A DNA stretch of 64,000 bases from Streptomyces sp. JHA26 (GCF_002005565.1 NZ_BDJC01000011.1:1-64000), one strand, 5' to 3'. Positions 23,873 through 33,821 are shown, counted from the first letter of the stretch. The notes: a model not told the origin generated them from the letters alone. A program made the numbers and translations.

Positions 23873-25602
23873 GCATCCTCAACGAACCCCAGGGTGCCGC
23901 GGCAGGGTCCCACTATGAGGACGAGCTGCCGGTCCGGCGCCAGAGGCGTGGTGAAGTGGTCGTCAAGTGGCTGACCACCACGGACCACAAGACGATCGGT
24001 ACCTTGTACCTGGTCACGTCGTTCGCGTTCTTCTGCATCGGCGGTGTGCTGGCGCTCGTCATGCGCGCCGAGCTGGCCCGCCCGGGTCTGCAGATCATGT
24101 CGAACGAGCAGTTCAACCAGGCGTTCACGATGCACGGCACGATCATGCTGCTGATGTTCGCGACGCCGCTGTTCTCCGGCTTCGCGAACTGGATCATGCC
24201 GCTCCAGATCGGTGCGCCGGACGTGGCCTTCCCCCGGCTGAACATGTTCGCCTACTGGCTCTACCTGTTCGGCTCGCTGATGGCGGTGGGCGGCTTCCTC
24301 ACCCCGCAGGGCGCGGCCGACTTCGGCTGGTTCGCCTACTCGCCGCTGTCCGACGCGGTGCACTCGCCGGGCATCGGCGGTGACCTGTGGATCATGGGTC
24401 TGGCCTTCTCCGGCTTCGGCACCATCCTCGGCTCGGTCAACTTCATCACCACGATCATCTGCATGCGTGCCCCCGGCATGACCATGTTCCGCATGCCGAT
24501 CTTCACCTGGAACGTCCTGCTCACCGGTGTGCTGGTCCTGCTGGCCTTCCCGGTGCTGGCCGCGGCGCTGTTCGCCCTGGAGGCGGACCGCAAGTTCGGT
24601 GCGCACGTCTTCGACCCGGCCAACGGCGGAGCGCTGCTGTGGCAGCACCTGTTCTGGTTCTTCGGGCACCCAGAGGTGTACATCATCGCGCTGCCGTTCT
24701 TCGGCATCGTCAGTGAGATCATCCCGGTCTTCAGCCGCCGCCCGATGTTCGGTTACATGAACCTGATCGCGGCCACCATCGCGATCGCGGGTCTGTCGGT
24801 GACGGTGTGGGCGCACCACATGTACGTGACCGGCGGAGTGCTGCTGCCGTTCTTCTCGTTCATGACGTTCCTGATCGCGGTCCCGACCGGCGTGAAGATC
24901 TTCAACTGGATCGGCACCATGTGGAAGGGCTCCCTGTCCTTCGAGACGCCGATGCTGTGGACGATCGGCTTCCTGATCACCTTCACCTTCGGTGGTCTGA
25001 CCGGTGTCATCCTGGCCTCGCCGCCGATGGACTTCCACGTCTCCGACTCGTACTTCGTGGTGGCGCACTTCCACTACGTGGTCTTCGGCACCGTGGTGTT
25101 CGCGATGTTCGCCGGCTTCCACTTCTGGTGGCCGAAGTTCACCGGCAAGCTGCTGGACGAGCGCCTGGGCAAGATCACCTTCTGGACGCTGTTCGCCGGC
25201 TTCCACGGCACCTTCCTGGTCCAGCACTGGCTGGGCGCCGAGGGCATGCCGCGTCGCTACGCCGACTACCTGGAGGCCGACGGCTTCACCGCGCTGAACA
25301 CGTTCTCGACGATCGCCTCGTTCCTGCTCGGCATGTCGATCCTGCCGTTCTTCTACAACATCTGGAAGACGGCCAAGTACGGCAAGCCGGTCGGCGTGGA
25401 CGACCCGTGGGGCTACGGCCGCTCGCTGGAGTGGGCGACCTCCTGCCCGCCGCCGCGGCACAACTTCCTCACCCTGCCGCGCATCCGCAGCGAGGCCCCG
25501 GCGTTCGACCTGCACCACCCGGAGATCGCCGCGCTCGACCAGCTCGAGAACGTCGGTCACGGTGAAAAGACCCTCGCTGGCAGCAAGGAGGCCGGCAAGT
25601 GA
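23869..25602 (+). CDS. ctaD: Cytochrome c oxidase subunit I (aa3 type)
   Basis: The 577-residue catalytic subunit reducing O2 to water while pumping protons. About twelve transmembrane helices are visible. Heme a/a3 and CuB ligands are present: [29 protein letters not shown] (His-Tyr cross-link), [10 protein letters not shown] and [12 protein letters not shown]- and D-channel residues are present in these helices. It is translationally coupled at both ends (GTGA overlaps with ctaC and ctaF). Length is slightly greater than in proteobacteria because of a polar C-terminal tail, as in other actinobacteria. Confidence 0.98.
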   Translation: MSILNEPQGAAAGSHYEDELPVRRQRRGEVVVKWLTTTDHKTIGTLYLVTSFAFFCIGGVLALVMRAELARPGLQIMSNEQFNQAFTMHGTIMLLMFATPLFSGFANWIMPLQIGAPDVAFPRLNMFAYWLYLFGSLMAVGGFLTPQGAADFGWFAYSPLSDAVHSPGIGGDLWIMGLAFSGFGTILGSVNFITTIICMRAPGMTMFRMPIFTWNVLLTGVLVLLAFPVLAAALFALEADRKFGAHVFDPANGGALLWQHLFWFFGHPEVYIIALPFFGIVSEIIPVFSRRPMFGYMNLIAATIAIAGLSVTVWAHHMYVTGGVLLPFFSFMTFLIAVPTGVKIFNWIGTMWKGSLSFETPMLWTIGFLITFTFGGLTGVILASPPMDFHVSDSYFVVAHFHYVVFGTVVFAMFAGFHFWWPKFTGKLLDERLGKITFWTLFAGFHGTFLVQHWLGAEGMPRRYADYLEADGFTALNTFSTIASFLLGMSILPFFYNIWKTAKYGKPVGVDDPWGYGRSLEWATSCPPPRHNFLTLPRIRSEAPAFDLHHPEIAALDQLENVGHGEKTLAGSKEAGK

Positions 25603-25997
25603 AGATCCAGGGCAAGATTTTCCTCTGGCTGAGCCTCTTCATCCTCGCCGTGGCGGTCACGTACGGCGTGTGGTCGAAGGAGCCGGCCGGTGCCACGGCC
25701 CTCTTCCTGGCCTTCGCCCTGTGCCTCATGATCGGCTTCTACCTGGCCTTCACGGCCAAGCGGGTGGACGTCGGGGCGCAGGACAACAAGGAAGCGGACG
25801 TCGCCGACGACGCCGGCGAGGTCGGGTTCTTCAGCCCGCACAGCTGGCAGCCGCTGGCCCTCGGCATCGGCGGAGCCCTCGCCTTCCTGGGCGTGGCCGT
25901 CGGCTGGTGGGTCATGTACTTCTCGCTGCCGGTCATCCTGATCGGCCTGTGGGGCTGGGTCTTCGAGTACTACCGCGGTGAGAACCGCACCCAGTGA
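25599..25997 (+). CDS. ctaF: Cytochrome c oxidase subunit IV (actinobacterial)
   Basis: A 132-residue integral membrane protein with four hydrophobic segments (about 5-25, 33-52, 82-102 and 104-122) and the C-terminal motif [11 protein letters not shown]. This matches the small actinobacterial subunit IV found in the bcc-aa3 supercomplex. The GTG start overlaps the ctaD stop by 4 bases. It is the last gene of the ctaCDF operon; a strong hairpin follows its stop. Confidence 0.94.
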   Translation: MKIQGKIFLWLSLFILAVAVTYGVWSKEPAGATALFLAFALCLMIGFYLAFTAKRVDVGAQDNKEADVADDAGEVGFFSPHSWQPLALGIGGALAFLGVAVGWWVMYFSLPVILIGLWGWVFEYYRGENRTQ

Positions 25998-26011
25998 CAC
26001 GCGGTGACCCC

Positions 26012-26053
26012 GCAGGGGCCCGGACACTCCGTCAGGAGCGTCCGGGCCCCTGC
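26012..26053 (+). terminator. Terminator of ctaCDF
   Basis: A perfect 14-base inverted repeat (GCAGGGGCCCGGAC and complement) with a 14-base loop lies 15 bases after the ctaF stop. There is no U tract. Confidence 0.8.
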
Positions 26054-26123
26054 GCGTGCGCCCGCCTCACTCGTCCGGGCTACCCGCCGTGCCGCCCCTG
26101 ACGTCGCTCCCTAGCGTGAAGCC

Positions 26124-27398
26124 ATGAGCAATACGGTTCACTTCCAGGCGCGGGGGCGTACGGTCGTCGGCTGCACCCTGCTGGTGATCGCTCTCGGCGC
26201 GAGCGTCACCGCCTGCACGGGCGGGGGCGCCGACCCGCTGTCGGCCGCGCCCTACGACGCGGCCGGCCAGATCTCCTTCAACGGCCCCACGGACGCCGGG
26301 AAGAAGGCCGACCCGGACAAACCCCTGGAGGTCGTCGCCGAGGGCGCCGACGGGCGCATCACGGACGTGACGGCCGTGGACGCCACGGGCCGCTACGTGG
26401 CGGGCGAACTCTCCGCCGACGGCACCCGCTGGCACAGCACCTCGCCGCTGGCCGCGAGCGTCCGCTACACGGTGCGCGTGAGCACCGAGGACGGCGACGG
26501 CGCACCCGGCCGCAAGGTCCTCACCTTCGAGACGGGCGAGCGCGCCGCCAGGAAGACCCTGGACGTCTCCTTCGGGCCCAGGGCGGGCGCGTACGGCGTC
26601 GGCCAGCCCATCACGGCGGAACTGAGCCGGCCGGTCGCGGACAAGGCCCAGCGGGCCGTGGTGGAGCGCGCCCTGACGGTGCGGTCGACGCCCGCGGTGC
26701 AGGGCGCCTGGTACTGGGTGGACGACAAGACGCTCCACTACCGGCCCCGGGAGTACTGGCCCGCCCACGCCACCATCCAGGTCCGCGGCAACCTCGACGG
26801 CGTCAGGATCGGCGACGGGCTGTGGGGCGGCAGGGCCGCGCCCCTGGAGATCACCACGGACGACAGCGTCGTCGCCGTCACCGACGCCGCAGCGCACACC
26901 CTGACGGTCTACCGGGACGGCAAGGAGGTCCGGCGGGTCCCCGTCACCACGGGCAAGCCCGGCTTCGAGACCCGCAACGGCGTCAAGGTCGTGCTGGGCA
27001 GGGAACCCTTCGTACGCATGCGCAGCAGCACCGTCGGCATCGCCGAGGGCTCGTCGGAGGCGTACGACCTGCCGGTGTACTGGGCCACGCGGGTCACCTG
27101 GAGCGGCGAGTACGTGCACGCCGCACCCTGGTCCGTCGGCTCCCAGGGCTCCGCCAACGTCAGCCACGGCTGCGTCGGCATGAGCACCGAGAACGCCAAG
27201 TGGTTCTTCGGCGAGGTCCAGGAGGGCGACATCGTCCAGGTGATCAACTCCGGCGGCAAGACCATGGAGTCCTTCAACAACGGCTTCGGCGACTGGAACC
27301 TGGACTGGGCCGAGTGGCGCCGGGGCAGCGCCCTCACGGGCGGCACCGACACCGCGAACTCGCAGGAGGCGGCACGGCTGCGGCCGACGGTCGTGTGA
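26124..27398 (+). CDS. L,D-transpeptidase lipoprotein with Ig-like domains
   Basis: A 424-residue exported enzyme that would form 3-3 cross-links in peptidoglycan. A signal peptide with hydrophobic core LLVIALGASV ends near SVTAC (Cys33), a probable lipobox. Residues about 50-270 form two Ig-like domains, and the YkuD catalytic domain follows with the active-site motif SHGCVGM (Cys) and upstream His/Gly residues. The layout equals that of mycobacterial LdtMt2 and its actinobacterial relatives. It lies between the two halves of the respiratory genes but has its own promoter region and no visible coupling. Confidence 0.93.
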   Translation: MSNTVHFQARGRTVVGCTLLVIALGASVTACTGGGADPLSAAPYDAAGQISFNGPTDAGKKADPDKPLEVVAEGADGRITDVTAVDATGRYVAGELSADGTRWHSTSPLAASVRYTVRVSTEDGDGAPGRKVLTFETGERAARKTLDVSFGPRAGAYGVGQPITAELSRPVADKAQRAVVERALTVRSTPAVQGAWYWVDDKTLHYRPREYWPAHATIQVRGNLDGVRIGDGLWGGRAAPLEITTDDSVVAVTDAAAHTLTVYRDGKEVRRVPVTTGKPGFETRNGVKVVLGREPFVRMRSSTVGIAEGSSEAYDLPVYWATRVTWSGEYVHAAPWSVGSQGSANVSHGCVGMSTENAKWFFGEVQEGDIVQVINSGGKTMESFNNGFGDWNLDWAEWRRGSALTGGTDTANSQEAARLRPTVV

Positions 27399-27408
27399 GC
27401 GCCGCGCA

Positions 27409-27452
27409 GGGGGCGGGGCCCCGCGCCCGCGGTCGGGCCGCGTCCCGCCCCC
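27409..27452. terminator. Candidate bidirectional terminator
   Basis: GGGGGCGGG and CCCGCCCCC form a 9-base stem around a GC-rich 26-base loop that can itself pair (GGGCCCCGCGCCCGCGG). It lies between convergent genes. Confidence 0.5.
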
Positions 27453-27465
27453 GAACGACAGGCCC

Positions 27466-27867
27466 CTAGACGCCCTGCAGCCTCTTCTGCCGCAGCAGGG
27501 AGGCCAGCGCGCCCGCGAACTCCACCGGTTCCACCGGTGACGCCACAGCGGCCTCCGCGCGGCTCCAGGTGGCCAGCCAGGCGTCCTGCGGCCGGGCGAT
27601 GAGCAGCAGCACCGGCGGGCAGTGGAAGACCTCGTCCTTGATCTGCCGGCACAGGCCCATGCCGCCCATGGGCACGGCCTCGCCGTCCAGGACGCAGACG
27701 TCGATCCCGCCCTTGTCCAGCTCCCTGATGACGGCGGCCGGCGTCGCGCACTCCACGAACTCGACCACGGGCACGTCCGGAGCCGGGCGGCGACCCGTCG
27801 CGAGCCGCACCTGTTCGCGGGTGTTGGAGTCGTCGCTGTAGACCAGCACCGTGGCGGTCGCCTGCAT
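27466..27867 (-). CDS. Stand-alone degenerate receiver-like protein
   Basis: A 133-residue protein with the beta-alpha pattern of CheY receivers and no output domain. The acidic pair (YSDDSN) and a phospho-acceptor-like Asp in VCVLDGEAVPMGGMG are present, but the switch Thr/Ser position reads LLLIARP and the conserved Lys position reads AVASPVEP. Phosphorylation-driven switching is therefore doubtful. The ATG at 27867 is used. It is divergent from ctaE by 188 bases, so a link to oxidase expression or assembly is possible but inferred. Confidence 0.8.
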   Translation of the reverse strand: MQATATVLVYSDDSNTREQVRLATGRRPAPDVPVVEFVECATPAAVIRELDKGGIDVCVLDGEAVPMGGMGLCRQIKDEVFHCPPVLLLIARPQDAWLATWSRAEAAVASPVEPVEFAGALASLLRQKRLQGV

Positions 27868-28055
27868 GCTTCCTCCGATACGCGGTGGAGACTGTCGTGC
27901 CCGTTGCGGCGGATGCTACTCCCTCGGGCAGCCCGTCAACACTGGTTCGGACACGGCTTCGACGGACCGTTCGATGGGCCATACGGGCACTACGGAAGGG
28001 GTGAACACACCGAACGGCACCCCCCGGGGTGAGGGCGGGATAAGCGACCGACATA

Positions 28056-28676
28056 ATGTCGGTCGTGGCGACAGCAACGACAGTAGAAACCGGGCACGCG
28101 CACCCGTCGGTCAACCGGCCGAACCTCACCAGCGTCGGAACCATCATCTGGTTGAGTTCCGAGCTGATGTTCTTCGCGGCCCTCTTCGCGATGTACTTCA
28201 CCCTGCGATCGGTGACCGGCCCGGACTTCTGGTCCGAGAAGGCCGAAGCGCTGAACTTCCCGTTCTCCGCGACGAACACCACGATCCTGGTGCTCTCCTC
28301 CCTCACCTGCCAGCTCGGCGTGTTCGCGGCCGAGCGCGGTGACGTGAAGAAGCTCCGGATGTGGTTCATCGTCACCTTCGTGATGGGTGCGATCTTCATC
28401 GGCGGTCAGGTGTTCGAGTACACCGAGCTGGTCAAGCACGAGGGCCTCTCGCTCTCGTCGGACCCGTACGGTTCGGTGTTCTACCTGACCACCGGCTTCC
28501 ACGGACTGCACGTGACGGGCGGCCTCATCGCCTTCCTGCTGGTCCTCGGCCGCACCTACGCGGCCCGGAGGTTCACCCACGAGCAGGCGACCGCGGCCAT
28601 CGTCGTGTCCTACTACTGGCACTTCGTCGATGTCGTCTGGATCGGCCTCTTCGCCACGATCTACATGATCAAGTAG
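28056..28676 (+). CDS. ctaE: Cytochrome c oxidase subunit III
   Basis: A 206-residue membrane subunit with five helices, the short form found in actinobacteria. Motifs [31 protein letters not shown] and [15 protein letters not shown] are diagnostic. It starts at the ATG at 28056; a GTG three codons later is possible. It leads the ctaE-qcrCAB operon (65 bases to qcrC), apart from ctaCDF, the usual actinobacterial arrangement that co-expresses the bc1 and aa3 parts of the supercomplex. Confidence 0.96.
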   Translation: MSVVATATTVETGHAHPSVNRPNLTSVGTIIWLSSELMFFAALFAMYFTLRSVTGPDFWSEKAEALNFPFSATNTTILVLSSLTCQLGVFAAERGDVKKLRMWFIVTFVMGAIFIGGQVFEYTELVKHEGLSLSSDPYGSVFYLTTGFHGLHVTGGLIAFLLVLGRTYAARRFTHEQATAAIVVSYYWHFVDVVWIGLFATIYMIK

Positions 28677-28741
28677 TCGCGGCACGCACCCGCGCAATAC
28701 CAGAAGCATCGACGCAGAAGATCCTGACACCGGGGTAATCC

Positions 28742-29551
28742 GTGAAAAAGCTCTCCGCACGACGACGCCATCCGCTGGCGGCGCTCGTCGTCCTACTCCT
28801 CGCGCTGGCATGCACCGGGGGGCTGTACGCCGCGTTCGCGCCCGCGAGCAAGGCGCAGGCCGATGAATCCGCCCAGTCCCTCGCCATCGACGAGGGCAAG
28901 AAGCTCTACGCCGTCGGCTGCGCCAGCTGCCACGGCACCGGGGGTCAGGGCACCACCGACGGCCCGAGCCTGGTCGGCGTCGGTGCCGCCGCCGTCGACT
29001 TCCAGGTGGGCACCGGTCGTATGCCGGCCCAGCAGCCCGGCGCGCAGGTCCCGAAGAAGAAGGTGATCTACTCCCAGGCCGAGATCGACCAGCTGGCGGC
29101 CTACGTCGCCTCGCTGGGCGCCGGCCCGGCCATCCCGTCGGACGAGAAGTACGGCCCCGAGGGCGCGGACACCGCCAAGGGCGGTGAGCTGTTCCGCACC
29201 AACTGCGCCCAGTGCCACAACTTCACCGGCAAGGGTGGCGCGCTGACCCACGGCAAGTACGCGCCCAGCCTCGAGGATGTCGACCCGAAGCACATCTACG
29301 AGGCCATGCAGACCGGCCCGCAGAACATGCCCTCCTTCCCCGACACCACGCTGTCGGAGCAGAACAAGAAGGACATCATCGCCTACCTGAACGCGGTCAA
29401 CGGTGACGAGACCGTCAGCCCCGGCGGTCTGTCGCTGGGCGGCCTCGGGCCGGTCAGCGAGGGCCTCTTCGGCTGGATCTTCGGCCTCGGTGCCTGCATC
29501 GCCGTCGCCGTGTGGGTCGCCGCCCGGACCGCAAAGGCCAAGAAGTCATGA
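28742..29551 (+). CDS. qcrC: Diheme cytochrome c subunit of bcc complex
   Basis: A 269-residue membrane-anchored cytochrome replacing both cytochrome c1 and soluble cytochrome c. Two CxxCH heme sites are present (CASCH near residue 60 and CAQCH near 157), each with downstream Met ligand segments (GRMPAQQP; NMPSFPD). A signal-anchor lies at residues 10-30 and a C-terminal transmembrane helix at about 240-262. The start is a GTG at 28742. It overlaps qcrA by 4 bases (ATGA). It hands electrons directly to CtaC. Confidence 0.96.
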   Translation: MKKLSARRRHPLAALVVLLLALACTGGLYAAFAPASKAQADESAQSLAIDEGKKLYAVGCASCHGTGGQGTTDGPSLVGVGAAAVDFQVGTGRMPAQQPGAQVPKKKVIYSQAEIDQLAAYVASLGAGPAIPSDEKYGPEGADTAKGGELFRTNCAQCHNFTGKGGALTHGKYAPSLEDVDPKHIYEAMQTGPQNMPSFPDTTLSEQNKKDIIAYLNAVNGDETVSPGGLSLGGLGPVSEGLFGWIFGLGACIAVAVWVAARTAKAKKS

Positions 29552-30606
29552 GTAGCCAAGACATTCCAGAAGAGAACCTGCCGGCTGAGCAGGGCACCAC
29601 GCACGGTGCGGTGAAGGTCGCGGACGAGGACCACCCGTTCGCCGACCCGGGGCTGCCGCCCCACGAGCACCGGATCCAGGACATCGACGAGCGGGCCGCC
29701 AAGCGGTCCGAGCGCGCGGTCGCGTTCCTGTTCACCTTGTCGATGCTGGCCACCATCGGCTTCATCGCCTCCTTCGTGACCATCCCGCACGACAAGTCGA
29801 TCTACATCTTCCCGATCGGGCACATGAACGCGATGAACTTCGCGCTCGGCCTGACGCTGGGTGTGGCGCTGTTCACGATCGGCGCGGGCGCCGTCCACTG
29901 GGCGCGCACCCTGATGTCCGACGAGGAGGTCGCCGACGAGCGTCACCCGATCGAGGCGCCCCCCGAGATCCGTGCCAAGGTCCACGCGGACTTCAAGCAG
30001 GGTGCCAAGGAGTCCGCGATCGGCCGGCGCAAGCTGATCCGCAACACGATGCTGGGCGCGCTCACGCTGGTGCCGCTCTCCGGCGTCGTCCTGCTGCGCG
30101 ACCTCGGCCCGCTGCCCGGCACCAAGCTCCGCCACACCCTGTGGTCCAAGGGCAAGCTGCTCGTCAACATGAACACGAACGAGCCGATGCGTCCCTCCGA
30201 CGTCATGGTCGGCTCGCTCACCTTCGCCAAGCCCGAGGGCCTGGAGGAGCACGACGAGGAGTTCCAGAACGAGATCGCCAAGGCCGCCCTGATGATCGTC
30301 CGGATCCAGCCGGAGGACATCAAGGACAAGCGCGAGCTCGAGTGGTCGCACGAGGGCATCGTCGCGTACTCGAAGATCTGCACCCACGTGGGCTGCCCGA
30401 TCTCCCTGTACGAGCAGCAGACGCACCACGTGCTGTGCCCCTGCCACCAGTCCACCTTCGACCTGTCCGACGGTGCCCGAGTGATCTTCGGTCCCGCCGG
30501 TCACGCCCTGCCGCAGCTGCGCATCGGCGTGAACGACGAGGGCTACCTCGAGGCGCTCGGCGACTTCGAAGAGCCCGTCGGTCCTGCATTCTGGGAGCGC
30601 GGATGA
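29548..30606 (+). CDS. qcrA: Rieske iron-sulfur subunit of bcc complex
   Basis: A 352-residue subunit that oxidises menaquinol at the Qo site. Unlike mitochondrial Rieske proteins it has about three transmembrane helices (near residues 57-80, 95-115 and 165-185), the actinobacterial form. The [2Fe-2S] ligands are in CTHVGCPI and CPCHQST. A long charged N-terminus precedes the first helix. The ATG at 29548 overlaps the qcrC stop; the stop overlaps qcrB by 4 bases. Assembly of its cluster may depend on the Fe-S carriers encoded in this window. Confidence 0.96.
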   Translation: MSSQDIPEENLPAEQGTTHGAVKVADEDHPFADPGLPPHEHRIQDIDERAAKRSERAVAFLFTLSMLATIGFIASFVTIPHDKSIYIFPIGHMNAMNFALGLTLGVALFTIGAGAVHWARTLMSDEEVADERHPIEAPPEIRAKVHADFKQGAKESAIGRRKLIRNTMLGALTLVPLSGVVLLRDLGPLPGTKLRHTLWSKGKLLVNMNTNEPMRPSDVMVGSLTFAKPEGLEEHDEEFQNEIAKAALMIVRIQPEDIKDKRELEWSHEGIVAYSKICTHVGCPISLYEQQTHHVLCPCHQSTFDLSDGARVIFGPAGHALPQLRIGVNDEGYLEALGDFEEPVGPAFWERG

Positions 30607-32240
30607 GCACGACAGCGACCAACACGTCCCGCTCACGCGGGAAGGCCCCGGCCGGCGAACGCGTCGCCGACTGGGCCGACGGCCGGCTCGGGATCTACTC
30701 CCTGGCCAAGGCCAACATGCGCAAGATCTTCCCCGACCACTGGTCGTTCATGCTCGGCGAAGTGTGCTTGTACAGCTTCATCGTCATCATCCTCACGGGT
30801 GTGTACCTGACGCTGTTCTTCCACCCGTCGATGAACGAGGTCACGTACCACGGTTCGTACGTGCCGCTGCAGGGCCAGCTGATGAGCGAGGCGTACGCCT
30901 CGACGCTGGACATCAGCTTCGACATCCGGGGCGGTCTGCTCATCCGGCAGATCCACCACTGGGCGGCGATCATCTTCCTCGCCGGCATGTTCGTGCACAT
31001 GATGCGCGTCTTCTTCACCGGCGCGTTCCGCAAGCCGCGCGAGATCAACTGGCTGTTCGGCTTCCTGCTGTTCGTCCTGGGCATGTTCACCGGTTTCACC
31101 GGCTACTCGCTCCCGGACGACCTGCTCTCCGGCACCGGTGTCCGCTTCACGCAGGGCGCGATCCTGTCCGTGCCGATCGTCGGCACGTACATCTCGATGT
31201 TCCTGTTCGGCGGGGAGTTCCCCGGCCACGACTTCGTGGCCCGGTTCTACTCGATCCACATCCTGCTGCTGCCGGGCATCATGCTCGGTCTGGTGGTGGG
31301 CCACCTGATCCTGGTCTTCTACCACAAGCACACGCAGTTCGCGGGCCCCGGCAAGACCAACAACAACGTGGTCGGCATGCCGCTGCTGCCGGTGTACATG
31401 GCGAAGGCCGGAGGCTTCTTCTTCCTGGTCTTCGGTGTGATCGCGGCGGTCGCCGGCATCGCGTCGGTCAACCCGATCTGGAGCATCGGCCCCTACCGGC
31501 CCGACCAGGTGTCGACCGGAGCCCAGCCCGACTGGTACATGGGCTTCGCCGAGGGTCTCGTCCGCGCCATGCCCGGCTGGGAGATCCGCTTCTGGGGTCA
31601 CACGCTGGTCCTGGGCGTGTTCGTCCCGCTGGTGCTCTTCGGCGTCTTCCTCGCGGCCATCGCCCTCTACCCGTTCATCGAGTCGTGGGTGACCGGCGAC
31701 AAGCGCGAGCACCACATCCTGGACCGGCCGCGCAACGCCCCGACCCGTACGGCCCTCGGCGTCGCCTGGGTCACGGCGTACATCATCATGCTGATCGGCG
31801 GTGGCAACGACATCGTCGCCACGCACTTCCGCCTGTCGATCAACGCGGTCACCTGGTTCGTCCGGATCGGCTTCTTCGTCGGCCCGGTCCTCGCCTTCGT
31901 GATCACCAAGCGGATCTGCCTCGGCCTCCAGCGCCGCGACAAGGACAAGGTGCTGCACGGACGCGAGTCCGGCATCATCAAGCGCCTGCCGCACGGTGAG
32001 TTCATCGAGGTCCACGAGCCGCTCAGCCAGGGCGCGCTGCACACCCTCACGTCGCACGAGCAGTACAAGCCGGCCGAGATCGGGCCGACGGTCGACGAGA
32101 ACGGTGTCGAGCGCAAGGTGCCGGGCTCGGAGAAGCTCCGCGCCAAGCTCAGCAAGGCGTACTACGGCGAGGGGTCGCAGATCCCGAAGCCGACCGTCGA
32201 GGAGTACAAGGAGATCACGAGCGGCCACGGCCACCACTGA
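30603..32240 (+). CDS. qcrB: Cytochrome b subunit of bcc complex
   Basis: A 545-residue integral membrane subunit holding hemes bL and bH. Heme-ligand His pairs are visible in RQIHHWAAIIFLAGMFVHMMRVF and the later FYSIHILLLPGIMLGLVVGHL; the Qo-site PEWY loop reads PDWY (AQPDWYMGFAEG), usual in actinobacteria. About nine helices are followed by a roughly 120-residue hydrophilic C-terminal extension (HGEFIEVHEPLS...), also an actinobacterial trait. It closes the ctaE-qcrCAB operon. Confidence 0.97.
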   Translation: MSTTATNTSRSRGKAPAGERVADWADGRLGIYSLAKANMRKIFPDHWSFMLGEVCLYSFIVIILTGVYLTLFFHPSMNEVTYHGSYVPLQGQLMSEAYASTLDISFDIRGGLLIRQIHHWAAIIFLAGMFVHMMRVFFTGAFRKPREINWLFGFLLFVLGMFTGFTGYSLPDDLLSGTGVRFTQGAILSVPIVGTYISMFLFGGEFPGHDFVARFYSIHILLLPGIMLGLVVGHLILVFYHKHTQFAGPGKTNNNVVGMPLLPVYMAKAGGFFFLVFGVIAAVAGIASVNPIWSIGPYRPDQVSTGAQPDWYMGFAEGLVRAMPGWEIRFWGHTLVLGVFVPLVLFGVFLAAIALYPFIESWVTGDKREHHILDRPRNAPTRTALGVAWVTAYIIMLIGGGNDIVATHFRLSINAVTWFVRIGFFVGPVLAFVITKRICLGLQRRDKDKVLHGRESGIIKRLPHGEFIEVHEPLSQGALHTLTSHEQYKPAEIGPTVDENGVERKVPGSEKLRAKLSKAYYGEGSQIPKPTVEEYKEITSGHGHH

Positions 32241-32265
32241 CCTCCAGCGTCGCCACACCACGGTC

Positions 32266-32300
32266 GAAGGGCCCCGTCCGGTCTGCGGACGGGGCCCTTC
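32266..32300 (+). terminator. Terminator after qcrB
   Basis: A perfect 15-base inverted repeat (GAAGGGCCCCGTCCG and complement) with a 5-base loop lies 25 bases beyond the qcrB stop. Confidence 0.85.
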
Positions 32301-32372
32301 GCCGTGCCCGGAGGCTGGATAGGGTGGGGACAGCACCCCCCTTTCCACGACACACACGATCAGGAGCGGCTC

Positions 32373-33437
32373 ATGAGCGCTGTGACCCCCGCTGGAGGCG
32401 ACAACGCGGCGGGCCGCTCCTGGCCCGCCCTGCTGAACGGACTGCTGGACGGCCGCGACCTGTCCGTCGACGACACCGCCTGGGCGATGGACCTGATCAT
32501 GCGCGGCGAGGCGACCGACGTGCAGATCGCGGGCTTCGCGACGGCGCTGCGGGCCAAGGGCGAGACCGTCGACGAGATCTCCGGCTGCGTGCGCTCGATG
32601 TACGAGCACGCGCACGTCATCGAGGTGCCCGGCGAGACCGTCGACATCGTCGGCACCGGCGGCGACGGCGCCCGGACCGTCAACATCTCCACCATGTCGG
32701 CCGTCGTCATCGCCGGCACCGGAGCGAAGGTCGTCAAGCACGGCAGCCGCGCCGCCTCCTCCGCGTCCGGCGCGTCCGACGTGCTGGAGAAGCTCGGGGT
32801 CAATCTGGAACTGACGCCGAAGCGGGTGGCCGAGGTCGCCGAGGAGGCCGGGATCACCTTCTGCTTCGCGGTCAAGTTCCACCCCGCGCTGCGCCACGTG
32901 GCGACCGCGCGCGGCCAGCTGGGCGTGCGGACCGTGTTCAACTTCCTCGGGCCGCTGACCAATCCGGCGAAGGTGAAGGCCCAGGCGGTCGGTGTCGCCG
33001 ACCCCCGGATGGCCCCGATCATCGCCGGGGTGTTCGCCGAGCGCGGCAACTCCTCCCTGGTGTTCCGCGGCGACGACGGCCTCGACGAGCTGACCACGAC
33101 CTCCACCTCCCGGGTCTGGGTCGTCCGGGACGGCACGGTGACCGAGGAGGCCTTCGACCCGCGGGACGTCGGCCTCGAACTGGTGCCGGTCGAGGCACTG
33201 CGCGGCGCCGACGCCTCGTACAACGCCGACGTCGCCCGCCGTCTGCTGGCCGGTGAACCCGGCCCCGTCCGGGACGCGGTGCTGCTGAACTCCGCGGCGG
33301 CCCTGGTGGCCCTGGAGCCGAGCGACGGTCCGCTGACCGAGCGGATCCGGGCCGGCATGGAACGGGCCGCCGAATCCATCGACTCCGGCGCGGCCAGGCG
33401 GACCCTGGAGCGCTGGGTGGCCGCCAGCAACGCGTAG
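32373..33437 (+). CDS. trpD: Anthranilate phosphoribosyltransferase
   Basis: A 354-residue enzyme of tryptophan synthesis that joins anthranilate to PRPP. It shows the PRPP-binding [36 protein letters not shown] and [12 protein letters not shown] with [11 protein letters not shown]. The ATG at 32373 has AGGAG 8 bases upstream; an upstream ATG at 32304 in frame lies in the untranslated leader. It is unlinked to other trp genes, although trpEG lies 24 kb away in this window. The same position next to ctaE-qcrCAB is seen in mycobacteria. Confidence 0.96.
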   Translation: MSAVTPAGGDNAAGRSWPALLNGLLDGRDLSVDDTAWAMDLIMRGEATDVQIAGFATALRAKGETVDEISGCVRSMYEHAHVIEVPGETVDIVGTGGDGARTVNISTMSAVVIAGTGAKVVKHGSRAASSASGASDVLEKLGVNLELTPKRVAEVAEEAGITFCFAVKFHPALRHVATARGQLGVRTVFNFLGPLTNPAKVKAQAVGVADPRMAPIIAGVFAERGNSSLVFRGDDGLDELTTTSTSRVWVVRDGTVTEEAFDPRDVGLELVPVEALRGADASYNADVARRLLAGEPGPVRDAVLLNSAAALVALEPSDGPLTERIRAGMERAAESIDSGAARRTLERWVAASNA

Positions 33438-33821
33438 GGCGCCGCCCCGGACGGTGACGTCCGTCCCGCGATCCGGACTCGGGTTGCGGGGCGGCGATCA
33501 CTTCACGTACGTTCCCTTCCAGGTCATGAGTGACAGTCACGAGGCCCCGGCCGACTGTCCGGCAACCCTCCGTCCGTGGCGGGGTGCCCCGGGTGAGGAC
33601 CAGGCCGTGGACAGCAGGGTCCACGGCAAGCGCGGACCCCTCGCACGCTTTCCGAGAGTGTGGGTCCAGGGGTCCTGGGTCGTTCGAGGGAGCCTCTCCG
33701 TGAATCAGCGAATGCGATAGGGCCGCAGAGCCCCGCCTCCGCATCCCCTTCTCCTTTCCGTCCCACGCTCGAGCCGTGCGCGCTCGCGTGGCGACGCCCC
33801 CTGCCTTCACGGGAGTACCCC
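33438..33821 (+). other. Intergenic leader region holding a SAM-IV riboswitch
   Basis: This 384-base gap between trpD and a class V aminotransferase holds the riboswitch at 33522-33640 and, after it, a region of about 180 bases with further hairpins (for example CCAGGGGTCCTGG at 33666-33678). No protein-coding signal is seen. Confidence 0.7.
33522..33640 (+). ncRNA. SAM-IV riboswitch
   Basis: The sequence follows the SAM-IV aptamer: GGTCATGAG opens P1 and pairs with GGACC at 33597-33601; GACAGTC...GACTGTC forms an internal stem; the invariant CCGGCAACCCTCC, GCGGGGTGCCCCGGGTGA core follows; the extra 3' hairpin is CCGTGGAC/GTCCACGG (33605-33626); and GGCAAGCGCGGACC ends the domain, supplying the pseudoknot strand. 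SAM-IV aptamers occur in actinobacteria before sulfur-metabolism genes. Downstream, GGACC...GGTCC with CGCAC...GTGTG (33634-33667) could form the expression platform. Confidence 0.85.

Noticed and set aside
30633..32897. 754-codon minus-strand frame opposite qcrB and trpD
   Set aside because: The plus strand there encodes unmistakable cytochrome b and TrpD; the antisense translation is Arg/Asp/Gly/Val-rich with no domain.
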